From: Vibrio hippocampi
GTDB lineage: Bacteria; Pseudomonadota; Gammaproteobacteria; Enterobacterales; Vibrionaceae
DNA: 64,000 nt
NCBI RefSeq assembly: GCF_921292975.1
Contig: NZ_CAKLCM010000003.1
Coordinates: 496,001-560,000, forward strand
Reading direction: 5' to 3'
The position numbers and the translations under genes were made by a program. Positions 44,019 through 53,586 of this stretch are shown here, in pieces. Numbering within the stretch: the first letter of the stretch is position 1; every line of letters starts with the position of its first letter. Under the pieces are notes generated by a model. It was not told the DNA's origin, did not search any database, and worked only from the letters and a program-made list of their open reading frames with translations.

Positions 44019-45514
44019 TGTTCAACCCCCCAAAGATTAACGGGCAGGATCAGACTTAGTTTAGCGCCACCTAGGTTGTCGCTGGTGTCGATATTGATGA
44101 TGCCTTGATGGTCATTGACGACTTGTTGCACGATGGCAAGTCCCATGCCTCGGCAATCGCTGTGACAGGGTGATTTGCTGGAATAAAACGGCTCAAACAC
44201 CTTGTTATGCAGATCAGTCGAAATGCCGTTGCCACTGTCTTCGATAGTGATAAACAACTCTTGCTCATAGTAATCGGAGCGCAAGATCAGTCCTCGGTCT
44301 CTGGGCTTAGACAATACGATGGATTCAATGGCATTGTCGATCAATTGCACCAGCGCCAAACGTAGTCGCTCAGGCATGGCATTGATGGTTGGCAAGCAAG
44401 GTGAAAGTTGTAACTCACACTCGATATACTCGTGCAACAATCTTGATGAACTGATGGAACAGGCGTCGCTGATCACTTGGTTGACGTTGGTTGCCTGCAT
44501 ACTTTCAGGGGCGCGTTCGGGGATCGCGTTTTGAATGAATTTAAGTGCATCAAAACCTTCGGTAACGGCATCTTTCATCATCGATAAACCCGCACAGGCG
44601 TGATTACGGCTGCGTAATATATTGACGGCAGAATCAATCATGTTCAATGGCGCTTGCAGTTGATGTATGGTCGCCATCAAGACTTCTTGCATACTGTGGA
44701 CATGTTTACTTTCGTACGCCACCAGTTTTAGCGCGTCGATACGCTTTTGTTCCATCAGGCGCTTTTCGCGCGTGCGTTCATTGATAACGACCACGAGATA
44801 TTGCTGTATCTGGGGATGGAAAAAGGTATCGTTGCTGCCTGCTTGCCACTGCACGGGTTCTAAACTGTATTCAAAATGGCGCAGTTCACCTCTAAAGAAA
44901 ACCTCAATCTCCCGTTTAAATAAGCGGTCCAACCTGCCGCCTTGTTGACGGATATCAATCAATAACTGCGGATAGAGATAGTCCTGAAAATAGTCCTCGC
45001 CGATGGTCTGTTTCATGCCTTTGTTGGTAAAAGCAATCTTTTGGTTGGCATCTAAAATGACGCTGGATATTGAGGCAAGATTTAATACTGACTCAAATAA
45101 AGATTGATGGTTTCGACTCGATTGTTGCAGTGAAAACTGTTCAGAAACATCTCTATGTATGGCGTGATACCTTTGATTTTGTCCATCAAATTCCGGTGTG
45201 ATGGACAGTTCAGTGATATATAACTCGCCACTTTTCTTTCGATTGACCAGATGTCCTCGCCAACTGTACCCCTGAGAAATGGTGTCCCACAACTCTTGAT
45301 ATATAGCTCTCGGAGTAAACTGGTTGGAAAACAAAGAGCAATTTTTCCCCACGAGCTCTTTTTCGTTGTATCCGGTTAATGTCTGTAGTTGATGGTTCGC
45401 ATACAGAATTTCTCCCCGGCTATCGGTCAATAGATAGGCCTCGGTATGCATTAATTTTTGTGACGGTAAGCCTAATTCTTGGTACTTATTGGCTTCAGTT
45501 GTTCTCGGTTCCAT
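44015..45514 (-). CDS. nifL: NifL, redox/nitrogen-sensing anti-activator of NifA
   Basis: Flavoprotein that inhibits NifA in oxygen or fixed nitrogen. PAS1 (about 25-140) has [31 protein letters not shown], typical of the FAD-binding domain, followed by PAS2. The transmitter-like region has [17 protein letters not shown] in place of the kinase H-box (the His is kept), and N, G1 (IEDSGNGIS) and G2 ([10 protein letters not shown]) boxes remain, so nucleotide binding is likely though kinase activity is not expected. The ATG at 45514 has AGGAG upstream; a GTG at 45535 is the alternative. Confidence 0.94.
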   Translation of the reverse strand: MEPRTTEANKYQELGLPSQKLMHTEAYLLTDSRGEILYANHQLQTLTGYNEKELVGKNCSLFSNQFTPRAIYQELWDTISQGYSWRGHLVNRKKSGELYITELSITPEFDGQNQRYHAIHRDVSEQFSLQQSSRNHQSLFESVLNLASISSVILDANQKIAFTNKGMKQTIGEDYFQDYLYPQLLIDIRQQGGRLDRLFKREIEVFFRGELRHFEYSLEPVQWQAGSNDTFFHPQIQQYLVVVINERTREKRLMEQKRIDALKLVAYESKHVHSMQEVLMATIHQLQAPLNMIDSAVNILRSRNHACAGLSMMKDAVTEGFDALKFIQNAIPERAPESMQATNVNQVISDACSISSSRLLHEYIECELQLSPCLPTINAMPERLRLALVQLIDNAIESIVLSKPRDRGLILRSDYYEQELFITIEDSGNGISTDLHNKVFEPFYSSKSPCHSDCRGMGLAIVQQVVNDHQGIINIDTSDNLGGAKLSLILPVNLWGVEQ

Positions 45515-45557
45515 AAGAACTCCTATCTCATACACCTTCCTGGTTTATGAACAACTA

Positions 45558-45573
45558 AGCATAAAATGTTCCG
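45558..45573 (-). promoter_or_regulatory. Possible sigma-54 promoter of nifLA (weak)
   Basis: On the minus strand CGGAACATTTTATGCTTA has GG and GC 10 bases apart, but ATGC replaces TTGC at -12. The location 45 bp before the nifL start suits it. No clear NtrC site was found. Confidence 0.4.
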
Positions 45574-45658
45574 AGTTGGCATAAGTAGCACAACCTTGGC
45601 CTGTTAAGTGCTTTGCTGTTGATCGAGATTAAATTTGACCAACAAAATCGTCCACGTT

Positions 45659-45674
45659 TGTCGGGAAGCAGACA
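45659..45674 (+). promoter_or_regulatory. NifA upstream activator site of rnfA (TGT-N10-ACA)
   Basis: TGT at 45659-45661 and ACA at 45672-45674 with 10 bases between, about 90 bp upstream of the rnfA -24 element, followed by ATTTGT as in the nifE site. It could also serve the divergent nifL. Confidence 0.8.
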
Positions 45675-45759
45675 ATTTGTTATCCGAAATCTCGCTTTAG
45701 ATGCCCGAGAAAAGGTCGATTTGCCTTGTAATAGGGCGCTTACAGCCAGTTTCGACCCT

Positions 45760-45775
45760 TGGCATTATTTCTGCA
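45760..45775 (+). promoter_or_regulatory. Sigma-54 promoter of rnfABCDGEH-nifF
   Basis: CTTGGCATTATTTCTGCAAC: GG at 45761-45762 and GC at 45773-45774, 10 bases apart. It lies 36 bp before the rnfA ATG. Confidence 0.85.
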
Positions 45776-45810
45776 ACTTGTCACTTCGTATCATCACGGG
45801 AGAGACGATT

Positions 45811-46383
45811 ATGGATGAGTGGACAGTGTTTCTTAGTGCAGCCTTTGTGAATAACGTCGTGTTGGCGAAGTTTTTGGGTCTGTGTCCTTTTATGGGGGTG
45901 TCGAAAAACATCGACAGCGCTTTAGGTATGGGATTAGCCACGACGTTTGTTATTACGGTGGCGGCACTGGCGGCATGGTTATTAGAGCGATTTGTCCTAC
46001 TTCCGCTCGATTTACAGGTACTCAGAACCCTGTCATTTATTGTTGTCATTGCGTCGGTAGTGCAAGTGACCGAGCTATATATTCAAAAAAATAGCCCGAC
46101 CTTGTATCAATCTCTGGGTGTGTTCCTACCGTTAATTACCACCAACTGTGCCGTGTTTGGCGTTGCGCTATTAGTGGTTCAGCAACAGCTCTCTTTTCTT
46201 ACTACCGTGATGTTCAGTTTAGGAAGTGCATTGGGGTTCACCGCGGTTATTGTCATTTTTTCTGGAATGCGTATTCAACTGTCGTTAAGTCGTGTCCCTC
46301 AGAGTTTAGCGGGCAATCCCATCGCCTTTATCACCGCCGGATTACTGTCGATGGCGTTTATGGGTTTTGCAGGAATGGCATAG
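45811..46383 (+). CDS. rnfA: Rnf complex subunit A (nif-linked)
   Basis: Membrane subunit of the Na+/H+-driven NADH:ferredoxin oxidoreductase that gives low-potential electrons to nitrogenase. 190 residues, six hydrophobic helices. LAKFLGLCPFMGVSKNI and FLPLITTNCAVFGVAL carry the conserved cysteines of the RnfA/E type. The ATG at 45811 is chosen by family start and the GGGAGAGA upstream; the longer frame to 45613 runs through the promoter. First gene of the unit, divergent from nifL as in Azotobacter rnf1. Confidence 0.95.
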   Translation: MDEWTVFLSAAFVNNVVLAKFLGLCPFMGVSKNIDSALGMGLATTFVITVAALAAWLLERFVLLPLDLQVLRTLSFIVVIASVVQVTELYIQKNSPTLYQSLGVFLPLITTNCAVFGVALLVVQQQLSFLTTVMFSLGSALGFTAVIVIFSGMRIQLSLSRVPQSLAGNPIAFITAGLLSMAFMGFAGMA

Positions 46384-46395
46384 GAAGGGATAACA

Positions 46396-46917
46396 ATGGC
46401 GATGATGATGTTTGCGCTAATGGGCGCGTTATTAGGACTTGGATTGGGATTGGCGGCTCGACGATTCTATGTCGCCTCAAATCCCATTGTGGATGATATT
46501 GAGTCGATTATGCCCGGCGGTCAATGTGGTCAATGCGGTAAGGCAGGATGCCGACAAGCCGCTGAGGCTATGGTTAGTGGTGAGCTAAATATTACCGATT
46601 GTCCACCCGGTGGCAGTGCGCTGGCGGCGGAAATTGGCAAGTTACTCGGGGTATCGTTGAGTGAGCAAGGGGAAAGTCAGCCGATGCTCGCCAGCATTGA
46701 TGAGTCGCAGTGCAGCGGTTGTACACGCTGTTATAAGGCATGCCCGTTTGATGCCATCGTCGGCGCGACGAAGCAGATGCATACCGTGGTCAGCGATGTC
46801 TGTACCGGATGCCAACTGTGTGTCTCGGTGTGTCCTCAATCCTGCGTCTCGGTTGATATTGCCCCGATTGACACATTGAGCTGGCACTGGCCGAAACCCA
46901 ATATGACGTTAAGTTAA
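46396..46917 (+). CDS. rnfB: Rnf complex subunit B, Fe-S protein
   Basis: 173 residues. A membrane anchor (MAMMMFALMGALLGLGLGLAA) precedes a four-Cys cluster domain GGQCGQCGKAGC and a ferredoxin domain with CSGCTRCYKACP and CTGCQLCVSVCP. It passes electrons between RnfC/ferredoxin and the membrane part. It is 12 bp downstream of rnfA. Confidence 0.95.
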   Translation: MAMMMFALMGALLGLGLGLAARRFYVASNPIVDDIESIMPGGQCGQCGKAGCRQAAEAMVSGELNITDCPPGGSALAAEIGKLLGVSLSEQGESQPMLASIDESQCSGCTRCYKACPFDAIVGATKQMHTVVSDVCTGCQLCVSVCPQSCVSVDIAPIDTLSWHWPKPNMTLS

Positions 46918-46926
46918 GGAAAGACG

Positions 46927-48423
46927 ATGTCGACTATTGATAAAGGGATGAGTTTTTTCAGCAAACCTTTTTCCGGCGGGGTACACCCGATTGCCAACAA
47001 GCACCTGACCAATCATGAATCAGGTCGCTTGCAAACCTTTACGCCTAAGCGAGTCTATCAATCTCTATTACTGCCGAATGGGACTCACCTAAGACCGGTC
47101 GTGAACGAGGGGGATGAGGTGATGCGAGGTCAATTGATTGCGGTTGGCAGCAATGGAATGCAGCCGCCCATGCATGCTTCGGTCAACGGCAGAGTGAGTG
47201 CGATTAAATCTTATAGCGCGAATCATCCATCACACATTAAAGCCAACACTATCGTTATCGACAGCTTCAATAATCAAAGTTGGTCTAAGGATTATCGCTC
47301 GCGCTCAGTGGCGAACTTAGAGCCAGAAGCCATAGAAAATTTAGTGGAAAAAGCGGGTATCGTCGGGCTTGGCGGTGCGGCGTTTCCCACGGGATTGAAA
47401 ATCAAATTTGCGCGTAGGGCTGGGGTGGAGACACTGATCATTAATGGTGGTGAATGTGAACCTTATATCACCTGTGACGACCGCTTGATGAAGGATTTCA
47501 CGGCGGAAGTGGTGACAGGGATTCGGTTGTTACTGACGGCCGTGGGCGCTAAACGCGCCTTAGTAGGTATCGAAGATAACAAACCCGTGAGCTTGGAGCG
47601 CATGCGAGCTGCGGTGGCGGATGATAGCAATATTGAGGTTCACAGCGTTCCGACGTTATACCCAATGGGATCGGCTAAGCACTTAGTTAAAGCGCTAACG
47701 GGCATCACTGTGCCTGCCGGAACCAGAACCACGGATTTGGGTTTGGTTGTGAATAATATCGGTACAGCACGCGCGGTTTACCACGCGGTTCGCTGGGGAC
47801 GACCTTTAGTGTCGAAAGTCGTGACCATATCCGGCGCGGGCATCGAGCGTCCGATGAATGTCGAGGTGCCAATAGGCACTCGTGTCCGCGATATTCTGCA
47901 ATATTGCGGTGGTGTGAGTCTAACCTGCGAGCGTTTGGTGCTAGGTGGTCCAATGATGGGTGACGTTGTCACTGATATTGATACGCCAATAGACAAAACC
48001 GTCAATGGTTTGCTGGCATTAACCAGCGAAGAAATGCCACGCAGTGAGGTACAAGCGTGTATTCGCTGTGGTCAATGTGTTCGTGCGTGCCCTATGGGAT
48101 TAATGCCATTTATGATGCGTTCCGCTTGTTACGCGTCGGAATATGAACGCGCGCAAGATCTTGGGGTGAAAACCTGTATGTCTTGCGGTGCTTGTAGCTA
48201 TGTCTGTCCATCAAATATCCCGTTGGTTCACTATTTCCAACACGCCAAAGGGGTGTTAACTCAGCGTCAGCGCAGTCAACATCGTCAGGCACGAGCCAAG
48301 GAACTCTCACAAGCCAGAGAACAACGTTTACGCCTTGAGGCAGAGCAGAAAAAAGCGGCAAAAGCCAACAAGCGACGTCGCCGAACCTCTTCCAGACGTG
48401 AACAAAAGGAGGTAGACGCATGA
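46927..48423 (+). CDS. rnfC: Rnf complex subunit C, NADH-binding
   Basis: NADH/FMN-binding subunit of 498 residues with the Rossmann motif GIVGLGGAAFPTGLK, NGGECEPYITCDD, and two ferredoxin motifs CIRCGQCVRACP and CMSCGACSYVCP. The tail after the second motif is short and ends in a basic segment (KANKRRRRTSSRR). This lacks the long Ala/Lys-rich repeat tail of the housekeeping RnfC of E. coli and Vibrio, marking it as the nif-specific paralogue. The stop overlaps rnfD by 4 bp. Confidence 0.95.
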   Translation: MSTIDKGMSFFSKPFSGGVHPIANKHLTNHESGRLQTFTPKRVYQSLLLPNGTHLRPVVNEGDEVMRGQLIAVGSNGMQPPMHASVNGRVSAIKSYSANHPSHIKANTIVIDSFNNQSWSKDYRSRSVANLEPEAIENLVEKAGIVGLGGAAFPTGLKIKFARRAGVETLIINGGECEPYITCDDRLMKDFTAEVVTGIRLLLTAVGAKRALVGIEDNKPVSLERMRAAVADDSNIEVHSVPTLYPMGSAKHLVKALTGITVPAGTRTTDLGLVVNNIGTARAVYHAVRWGRPLVSKVVTISGAGIERPMNVEVPIGTRVRDILQYCGGVSLTCERLVLGGPMMGDVVTDIDTPIDKTVNGLLALTSEEMPRSEVQACIRCGQCVRACPMGLMPFMMRSACYASEYERAQDLGVKTCMSCGACSYVCPSNIPLVHYFQHAKGVLTQRQRSQHRQARAKELSQAREQRLRLEAEQKKAAKANKRRRRTSSRREQKEVDA

Positions 48424-49409
48424 TTAATTTTAAACCCGGTGTCGGGCCTCATGCCCACTCACATCACTCATCAACGAAAATCATGTACTTGGTGGTGCTC
48501 GCTCTGTTGCCCGCAACCTTGTTTGGTTTGATCAGTTTTGGTCCTCAAGTCGCGCGCGTCGTGGCGGCTTGTGTGGTCGCTTGTGTGGTCTCAGAAGCGC
48601 TTTGTCTGTTGGCGATGGGTAAGCGGATCAGTCATTGTTTCGATGGCTCAGCGGTGTTGACCGGATTGCTACTCGCGATGAGTTTACCCCCGGCATTTCC
48701 GACTCATTTATGTGTCGTTGGGGCGCTGTTTGCGATTGTTGTCGGCAAGCAAGCGTACGGTGGGCTAGGGCAGAATCTGTTTAATCCTGCCATGCTCGCT
48801 CGGGTATTTCTGCTCGTCTGCTTTCCGGTTGAAATGACCGCTTGGTTAGCCCCTGAGGGATTAGCGCAAGTCTCGGTTGCGGATTGGATGCAGTTTGATG
48901 CGGTGAGTTCCGCAACGGTGTTGTCGGAGAGTCGCCCTGAAGTGACGACGAGAGCATTACTGACTGGAGGACAATCAGGAAGTTTAGGTGAAACCCATGC
49001 GATTTGGTTGTTGATGGGCGGTCTGTTTTTGATTTATCAACGCATCATCACTTGGGTCATTCCGACTTTCTTTTGTGTTGGTTTGTTAGTTCCGGCCGTT
49101 CTCGGTTATTGGATCGATCCTGAAATGTACCTGGCCCCTAGCGTTCATCTCTTTTCTGGAGGCGCGATCTTATGTGCTTTCTTTATCGCGACCGATCTGG
49201 TGACGTCGCCTTCAAGCGCCAAAGGGCAGGTGGTGTACGCCTTAGGTTGTGGCTTATTAGTGTGGCTGATCCGCAGCCTCGGAAGTTATCCGGAAGGTGT
49301 CGCGTTCGCGGTGTTAATTATGAATTCCCTCAGTCCGCTTATTGACTACTACGTGCAGCCGGCTTGGTTTGGTAGTCGTAAGTTAAAACAAGGAGGGAAA
49401 GCAGAATGA
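48420..49409 (+). CDS. rnfD: Rnf complex subunit D
   Basis: Membrane subunit of 329 residues with about nine helices and a covalently bound FMN. The flavinylation site is probably SSATV in [13 protein letters not shown], fitting the S/T-x-A-T pattern. [18 protein letters not shown] and [16 protein letters not shown] are family signatures. Overlaps rnfC and rnfG by 4 bp each. Confidence 0.94.
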   Translation: MINFKPGVGPHAHSHHSSTKIMYLVVLALLPATLFGLISFGPQVARVVAACVVACVVSEALCLLAMGKRISHCFDGSAVLTGLLLAMSLPPAFPTHLCVVGALFAIVVGKQAYGGLGQNLFNPAMLARVFLLVCFPVEMTAWLAPEGLAQVSVADWMQFDAVSSATVLSESRPEVTTRALLTGGQSGSLGETHAIWLLMGGLFLIYQRIITWVIPTFFCVGLLVPAVLGYWIDPEMYLAPSVHLFSGGAILCAFFIATDLVTSPSSAKGQVVYALGCGLLVWLIRSLGSYPEGVAFAVLIMNSLSPLIDYYVQPAWFGSRKLKQGGKAE

Positions 49410-50086
49410 ATACATTGAACTGGCAGAAAACCGCAAAAACAGTGTGGGAAAAGTTGAGTGATGAGCCCTTTAGCAAGGATGCGTTAATCCTCCAAGCGGG
49501 TGCGTTGGCGTTAACTTGCTCTATCGCTGCGGGTGGTTTGACGGCGGTGGACGAGATCACCAGTCCCATTATTCAAGCCAATGAAAAAGCTCAGAGACGA
49601 CAACTCATCTCGGAACTGGTGCCGATCACGCCGATCAGCGACGAACAGCTTGATGCAGCCCAACAGTTGGAATTTGCGGGATATTCCTATCAGTTTATTA
49701 CCTTAAAAGATTCACTCGGTGTACCAAGTTATCAAGTGATCACCTCGGCGATCCCCGGCTACAGCGGTGACATCCGATTTATGGTCGGTGTCGATATGCA
49801 GGGTGTGATCAGTAATGTCAGAGTGGTCAGCCATACCGAAACCCCCGGTTTAGGCGACAAAATCGAACTGGCTAAAAGTGATTGGGTATTAAGCTTTAGC
49901 GCCAAATCACTCGCCAATACCTCGATCTGGAAAGTCGAGAAAGATGGCGGCGAATTTGAGCAGTTCACTGGCGCAACGATCACTCCAAGAGCGGTGGTGA
50001 AAGGGGTTCATCATGCTCTGCAAGCGCAGCAAGCCTTGGTATTAGAGCCGAGTTTGGATTCTCAGGCAGAGGAGGAGAACAAATGA
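49406..50086 (+). CDS. rnfG: Rnf complex subunit G
   Basis: 226 residues: one transmembrane helix near residues 25-50, then a periplasmic FMN domain. The flavinylation motif is [12 protein letters not shown] (S/T-G-A-T), and [12 protein letters not shown] is conserved. Overlaps rnfD and rnfE by 4 bp. Flavin attachment requires ApbE, which is not encoded in this window. Confidence 0.95.
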   Translation: MNTLNWQKTAKTVWEKLSDEPFSKDALILQAGALALTCSIAAGGLTAVDEITSPIIQANEKAQRRQLISELVPITPISDEQLDAAQQLEFAGYSYQFITLKDSLGVPSYQVITSAIPGYSGDIRFMVGVDMQGVISNVRVVSHTETPGLGDKIELAKSDWVLSFSAKSLANTSIWKVEKDGGEFEQFTGATITPRAVVKGVHHALQAQQALVLEPSLDSQAEEENK

Positions 50087-50763
50087 AACAAGAGTCATCA
50101 CTTGAACTTGTCTACAGCGGTTTATGGAAGAACAATATCGTTTTAACGCAATTGCTTGCGCTCTGTCCTCTACTCGCCGTTACCAACAGTGCCACGAATG
50201 GTGTCGGGCTTGGTCTTGCGTCCACAGCGGTCATGTTGATGTCGAACATTTTAGCGTCGTGTGCAAAGCGTTGGGTGAGTCGTGCGATTCGTATTCCTAT
50301 TAATATCCTTATTATCGCCACTTTGGTGACCTTAACCGATGTATTTATGCACGCTTATTTAGCGCAACTGCATCAGGTGCTCGGGCTGTTTATTCCATTG
50401 ATCGTGACCAACTGCGCCATTCTTGGTCGAGTAGAATCTTTTGCTAGTCGTCACTCGGTGTTCAAGTCGGCGGTGGATGGCTTGGCCATGGGCGTCGGAT
50501 TTACTTGGGTGTTAGTCGTGTTGGGCGGGATAAGGGAAATACTGGGTTCGGGTACGTTATTTGAAAATGCGCCACTTCTTTTAGGTTCCCATTTTGCGTT
50601 CCTTGAGGTAACGGTGATTGAGCAGTATCAAGGCGTTCTGGTTGCCATTCTGCCTCCGGGGGGATTTTTGGTGCTGGGAGGGATGCTTGCGGCAAAACAG
50701 AAACTCGAACTCTATTTGCAGTCCAGAGATAAGGTTCAAAAGGGGGTGATTTATGAAAGCTAG
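50083..50763 (+). CDS. rnfE: Rnf complex subunit E
   Basis: 226-residue membrane protein paralogous to RnfA, with [27 protein letters not shown] and [20 protein letters not shown] carrying the conserved Cys residues. Six helices. Overlaps rnfG by 4 bp and rnfH by 11 bp. Confidence 0.95.
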   Translation: MKQESSLELVYSGLWKNNIVLTQLLALCPLLAVTNSATNGVGLGLASTAVMLMSNILASCAKRWVSRAIRIPINILIIATLVTLTDVFMHAYLAQLHQVLGLFIPLIVTNCAILGRVESFASRHSVFKSAVDGLAMGVGFTWVLVVLGGIREILGSGTLFENAPLLLGSHFAFLEVTVIEQYQGVLVAILPPGGFLVLGGMLAAKQKLELYLQSRDKVQKGVIYES

Positions 50764-51013
50764 CGTGATTTACGCCCTACCAGAGGAGCAATTTTGGAAA
50801 CAACTCACACTTGATGCCCCAGCGACACTATTAAGTGCCATTACCGAGTCCGGCGTATTGAACCTCTATCCAGAGATCGATTTAAACCTCAGTAAAGTGG
50901 GCGTGTTCGGTAAGGTCAAGCCACTGGATAGTGAGTTGTGTGAAGGGGACCGAGTAGAGATCTATCGACCAATTACCTTTGTCAGTCCCAGTGACGACGA
51001 AGATGACGATTGA
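50753..51013 (+). CDS. rnfH: RnfH, accessory protein of the Rnf operon
   Basis: Small 86-residue protein of the RnfH (UPF0125) ubiquitin-like fold with VIYALPEEQFWKQLTL, VGVFGKVKPLDSELCEGDRVEIYRPI and an acidic tail. Its exact function is unsettled. It follows rnfE by overlap and closes the rnf part of the operon. Confidence 0.92.
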   Translation: MKASVIYALPEEQFWKQLTLDAPATLLSAITESGVLNLYPEIDLNLSKVGVFGKVKPLDSELCEGDRVEIYRPITFVSPSDDEDDD

Positions 51014-51071
51014 TAGTTGTGAACAGAAATCAACAGAAATGGAACAACAGTAAAATCACAGGGAGGCCGTT

Positions 51072-51605
51072 ATGGCAAAAGTAGGAATCTTTTTTGGTAC
51101 CGATACAGGCAGTACACGCAAAGTGGCGAAACTTATCGCGCAAAAACTGGGTGATAGCGCGGATAAGCCATTGAATGTCAATCGTATTGATGACAGTGCG
51201 TTGCTCGCATACGACTATCTTATTTTGGGCACGCCAACATTAGGCTCAGGACTATTACCGGGCTTAGAGGCGGATTGCGAGCTGAAAAGTTGGGCAGAGT
51301 TTTTAGAGCAATACGATGATCTGGATCTATCGGGTAAAAAGGTAGCGCTGTTCGGAATGGGCGATCAAGTCGGCTATCCGGATGAGTTTGTCGATGGATT
51401 AGGTGAACTGTTTGATTATGTCGAAGATTGTGGTGCGGAGCTATTTGGTCGTTGGCCAAATGTCGGCTACGAGTTCAATGAATCCGCCGCGTTAGATGGG
51501 GACGAGTTTGTGGGCTTGGTCGTGGATAAAGATAATCAAGCGAGTTTAACGGACGAGCGTGTCAGCCATTGGGTCGAGCAGGTTATCGCCGAGTTTGGTC
51601 TTTAG
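51072..51605 (+). CDS. nifF: Flavodoxin NifF, electron donor to NifH
   Basis: Long-chain flavodoxin of 177 residues. The FMN phosphate loop FGTDTGSTRKVA is at the N-terminus, GTPTLGSGLLPG and FGMGDQVGYPDEFVD follow, and the long-chain insertion is present. It carries electrons from Rnf to the Fe protein. GGGAGG precedes the ATG; 58 bp downstream of rnfH with no separate promoter seen. Confidence 0.94.
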   Translation: MAKVGIFFGTDTGSTRKVAKLIAQKLGDSADKPLNVNRIDDSALLAYDYLILGTPTLGSGLLPGLEADCELKSWAEFLEQYDDLDLSGKKVALFGMGDQVGYPDEFVDGLGELFDYVEDCGAELFGRWPNVGYEFNESAALDGDEFVGLVVDKDNQASLTDERVSHWVEQVIAEFGL

Positions 51606-51620
51606 AGGCAATCTGTAAAT

Positions 51621-51683
51621 TCAAGCAACAGCTTCTCTAGAACAGGGTGCTTGCTATAGCTGAATAGTGAGGCTGTTGCTTGA
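51621..51683 (+). terminator. Long hairpin after nifF
   Basis: TCAAGCAACAGC (51621-51632) pairs with GCTGTTGCTTGA (51672-51683) around a 39-base loop, followed by GTTTGCC. Probably the end of the rnf-nifF transcript. Confidence 0.6.
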
Positions 51684-51780
51684 GTTTGCCATTTTAAACT
51701 CTATCCCTACCGTTATTGTTTTTTTCGAGAAACGTTCAACAATCCACGGCAACTATAATTTCATTCTAGTTATAACAATG

Positions 51781-51808
51781 TTGACACTCTGAGTGAAAAG
51801 CATACAAT
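51781..51808 (+). promoter_or_regulatory. Sigma-70 promoter of mazEF with flanking inverted repeats
   Basis: TTGACA at 51781-51786 and TACAAT at 51803-51808, 16 bases apart. The motif GTTATAAC occurs on both sides (near 51769 and 51815) and AAAAGCAT...ATGCTTTT forms a palindrome over the -10, a plausible MazE operator. Confidence 0.6.
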
Positions 51809-51846
51809 GCTTTTGTTATAACATTGTAGCTACTGGAAGGTGAAAT

Positions 51847-52101
51847 ATGCGCACTCAAGTACGAAAGATTGGTAATAGCCTTGGCAATATCATTCCCGCC
51901 GCTTTTATCAAGCAGCTTGGCTTGGTCGAAGGTGCTGACATTGACGTTAAAACCGATGGTGGAAAAATCATTATTGAACCCATTAAGCGTCAAACGAAAC
52001 GTTTTCCATTTAGCGAAAAAGAGTTACTGAAAGGTCTAGACTCACACACGGCTCATGCTGATGAACTGGCGACAGTGTCCGCTAAGGAGTTAGGTGAGTA
52101 A
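51847..52101 (+). CDS. mazE: MazE-like antitoxin (AbrB/SpoVT fold)
   Basis: 84-residue DNA-binding antitoxin. VRKIGNSLGNIIPAAFIKQLGLVEGADIDVK is the swapped-hairpin AbrB domain; the acidic and flexible C-terminus would wrap the toxin. Its stop overlaps the toxin start as TAATG. It probably represses the mazEF promoter through the palindromes upstream. Confidence 0.9.
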   Translation: MRTQVRKIGNSLGNIIPAAFIKQLGLVEGADIDVKTDGGKIIIEPIKRQTKRFPFSEKELLKGLDSHTAHADELATVSAKELGE

Positions 52102-52454
52102 TGGCTCAGTACGTTCCTAAACGCAATGAGATTATTTGGTTGGACTTTGAGCCAACCAAAGGCAAAGAAGTCGGTAAATATCGTCCTGCCTTGGTGATTT
52201 CAAGTAAAGAATACAATCAGCAAACGGGTTTACTGATCTGTTGTCCAATTAGTACCAGTATTCGCGGTCAAGCAACGGAAGTTCCAGTAAATAATCTGAA
52301 CAAACCAAGTGTCGTGGCATCCAGTTTGATTCAAACACTTTCATGGAAAGAGCGTAACGTGAAGAAGATCACCACCGCCGAGCCTAGCGTGATGGAAGAT
52401 GTTTTACAGCGATTGATCCCGTTAATCGGGGCTGACTCATTATTCGACCAATAG
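52101..52454 (+). CDS. mazF: MazF/PemK-family mRNA interferase toxin
   Basis: 117-residue toxin. VPKRNEIIWLDFEPTKGKEVGKYRPALVIS is the typical MazF start, with the Arg in YRPALV and the Thr/Ser in CPISTS as catalytic-site positions. An endoribonuclease cutting mRNA at short sites; specificity cannot be read from sequence. Directly coupled to mazE. Confidence 0.92.
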   Translation: MAQYVPKRNEIIWLDFEPTKGKEVGKYRPALVISSKEYNQQTGLLICCPISTSIRGQATEVPVNNLNKPSVVASSLIQTLSWKERNVKKITTAEPSVMEDVLQRLIPLIGADSLFDQ

Positions 52455-52570
52455 CGAATATCCATCGCATTTCTTTTTTAAGCCACGGCTTTGATTGTTG
52501 CTTACAGACATCCTTAGCGCATAAGACAGTGGCGTAGTCATTTTCTACAAACAGTTCAGAGTCTCCGCAT

Positions 52571-52786
52571 ATGTTTCAAAAACAACACCTAGTTAAATTA
52601 GCCACCATGACCATGCCGTTTGGCAAATACGCGGGCAGAGTCTTGATTGACTTGCCGGAAGAGTATCTACTGTGGTTTGATAAAAAAGGCTGGCCCAACG
52701 GTGAATTGGGTGAGTTATTAAAACTTTGCCTAGCACTGAAAATCGAAGGGTTAGATAGCGTGGTTAAGCCTTTAAAGCGAATATAA
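52571..52786 (+). CDS. DUF3820 family protein
   Basis: A 71-residue protein of the DUF3820 family (also called putative quorum-sensing-regulated virulence factor). The core reads MPFGKYAGRVLIDLPEEYLLWF, then KKGWPNGELGELL and IEGLDSVVKPLKR. The fold is exonuclease-X-like at its C-terminus; function unproven. A broken second copy lies at 57856-57981. Confidence 0.85.
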   Translation: MFQKQHLVKLATMTMPFGKYAGRVLIDLPEEYLLWFDKKGWPNGELGELLKLCLALKIEGLDSVVKPLKRI

Positions 52787-52911
52787 CCTACCGAAGAAAC
52801 GTGTTCTCTGTTAGAGTCACCGTCAACTACGCTATTGAATAAAAACACCCACAGATCGCATGTAATTGATGGATTTTTATTCACCCATAGAACTCATTTT
52901 AGGAATCCCTA

Positions 52912-53391
52912 GTGACTAACAACGAAATTTTACGTCGTATCCAACACGCGTTAAACCTTAAAAACGCACAGATAATGAAAGCTTTCGAGCAGGTCGAAGT
53001 CACTGTGGCTCACGATAAAGTGGCAAACTGGTTAAAAGATGAAAGCGACAAATCTTGCGTTAAGATGAAGGATCAAGAGTTAGCGGTATTCTTAAATGGC
53101 TTTATTAACCTCAAGCGAGGCAAAAAAGACGGCGAGCAACCTAAGGCAGAAGTCGCGTTGACCAACAACATGATTCTCATGAAGCTGCGCATTGCGCTAG
53201 ACATGAAAGCAGAAGAAGTGTTGGATGTATTAGAAGTGGTTGGTATTAGTTTAAGTAAATACGAAATTGGTGCGTATTTCCGCAAGCCAAACAACAAAAA
53301 CTACAAACAGTGTGAAGACCAACTGCTGTGCGACTTCTTAAATGGTGTGCAGTTTACCAATCGTCCCGATTCTGAAGAGTTTACTGGGTAA
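52912..53391 (+). CDS. yehS: DUF1456 family protein (YehS-like)
   Basis: 159 residues made of two similar units of about 65 residues: TNNEILRRIQHALNLKNAQI... and TNNMILMKLRIALDMKAEEV..., each followed by a VANWLK/IGAYFR segment and FLNGF/FLNGV. This duplicated architecture is the DUF1456 signature. The start is a GTG at 52912 with AGGAA upstream; it aligns with the family start. Function unknown. Confidence 0.9.
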   Translation: MTNNEILRRIQHALNLKNAQIMKAFEQVEVTVAHDKVANWLKDESDKSCVKMKDQELAVFLNGFINLKRGKKDGEQPKAEVALTNNMILMKLRIALDMKAEEVLDVLEVVGISLSKYEIGAYFRKPNNKNYKQCEDQLLCDFLNGVQFTNRPDSEEFTG

Positions 53392-53586
53392 TTTTTATCT
53401 CGAATCAAACGTGGTAATTGATTAAAAAAGCGAGAACCATTTCATTTGGTTACTCGCTTTTATCATGTTAAAGACCGATATTAGAGCTTCACAATCACGT
53501 CTATTCTTTGTCCTTCTTCAGTAGATTTCTATTATCCAAAACGAGCTCACTTACTAATTAAATATTAAATGCCGAGGAGTGTGCAA

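Noticed and set aside
45580..45605. NtrC site (GCAC...GGCC) between nifL and rnfA
   Set aside because: Only half of the NtrC palindrome fits; too weak to call.
45613..45810. 66-codon upstream extension of rnfA
   Set aside because: It covers the NifA site and the sigma-54 promoter; family start is MDEWTVF at 45811.
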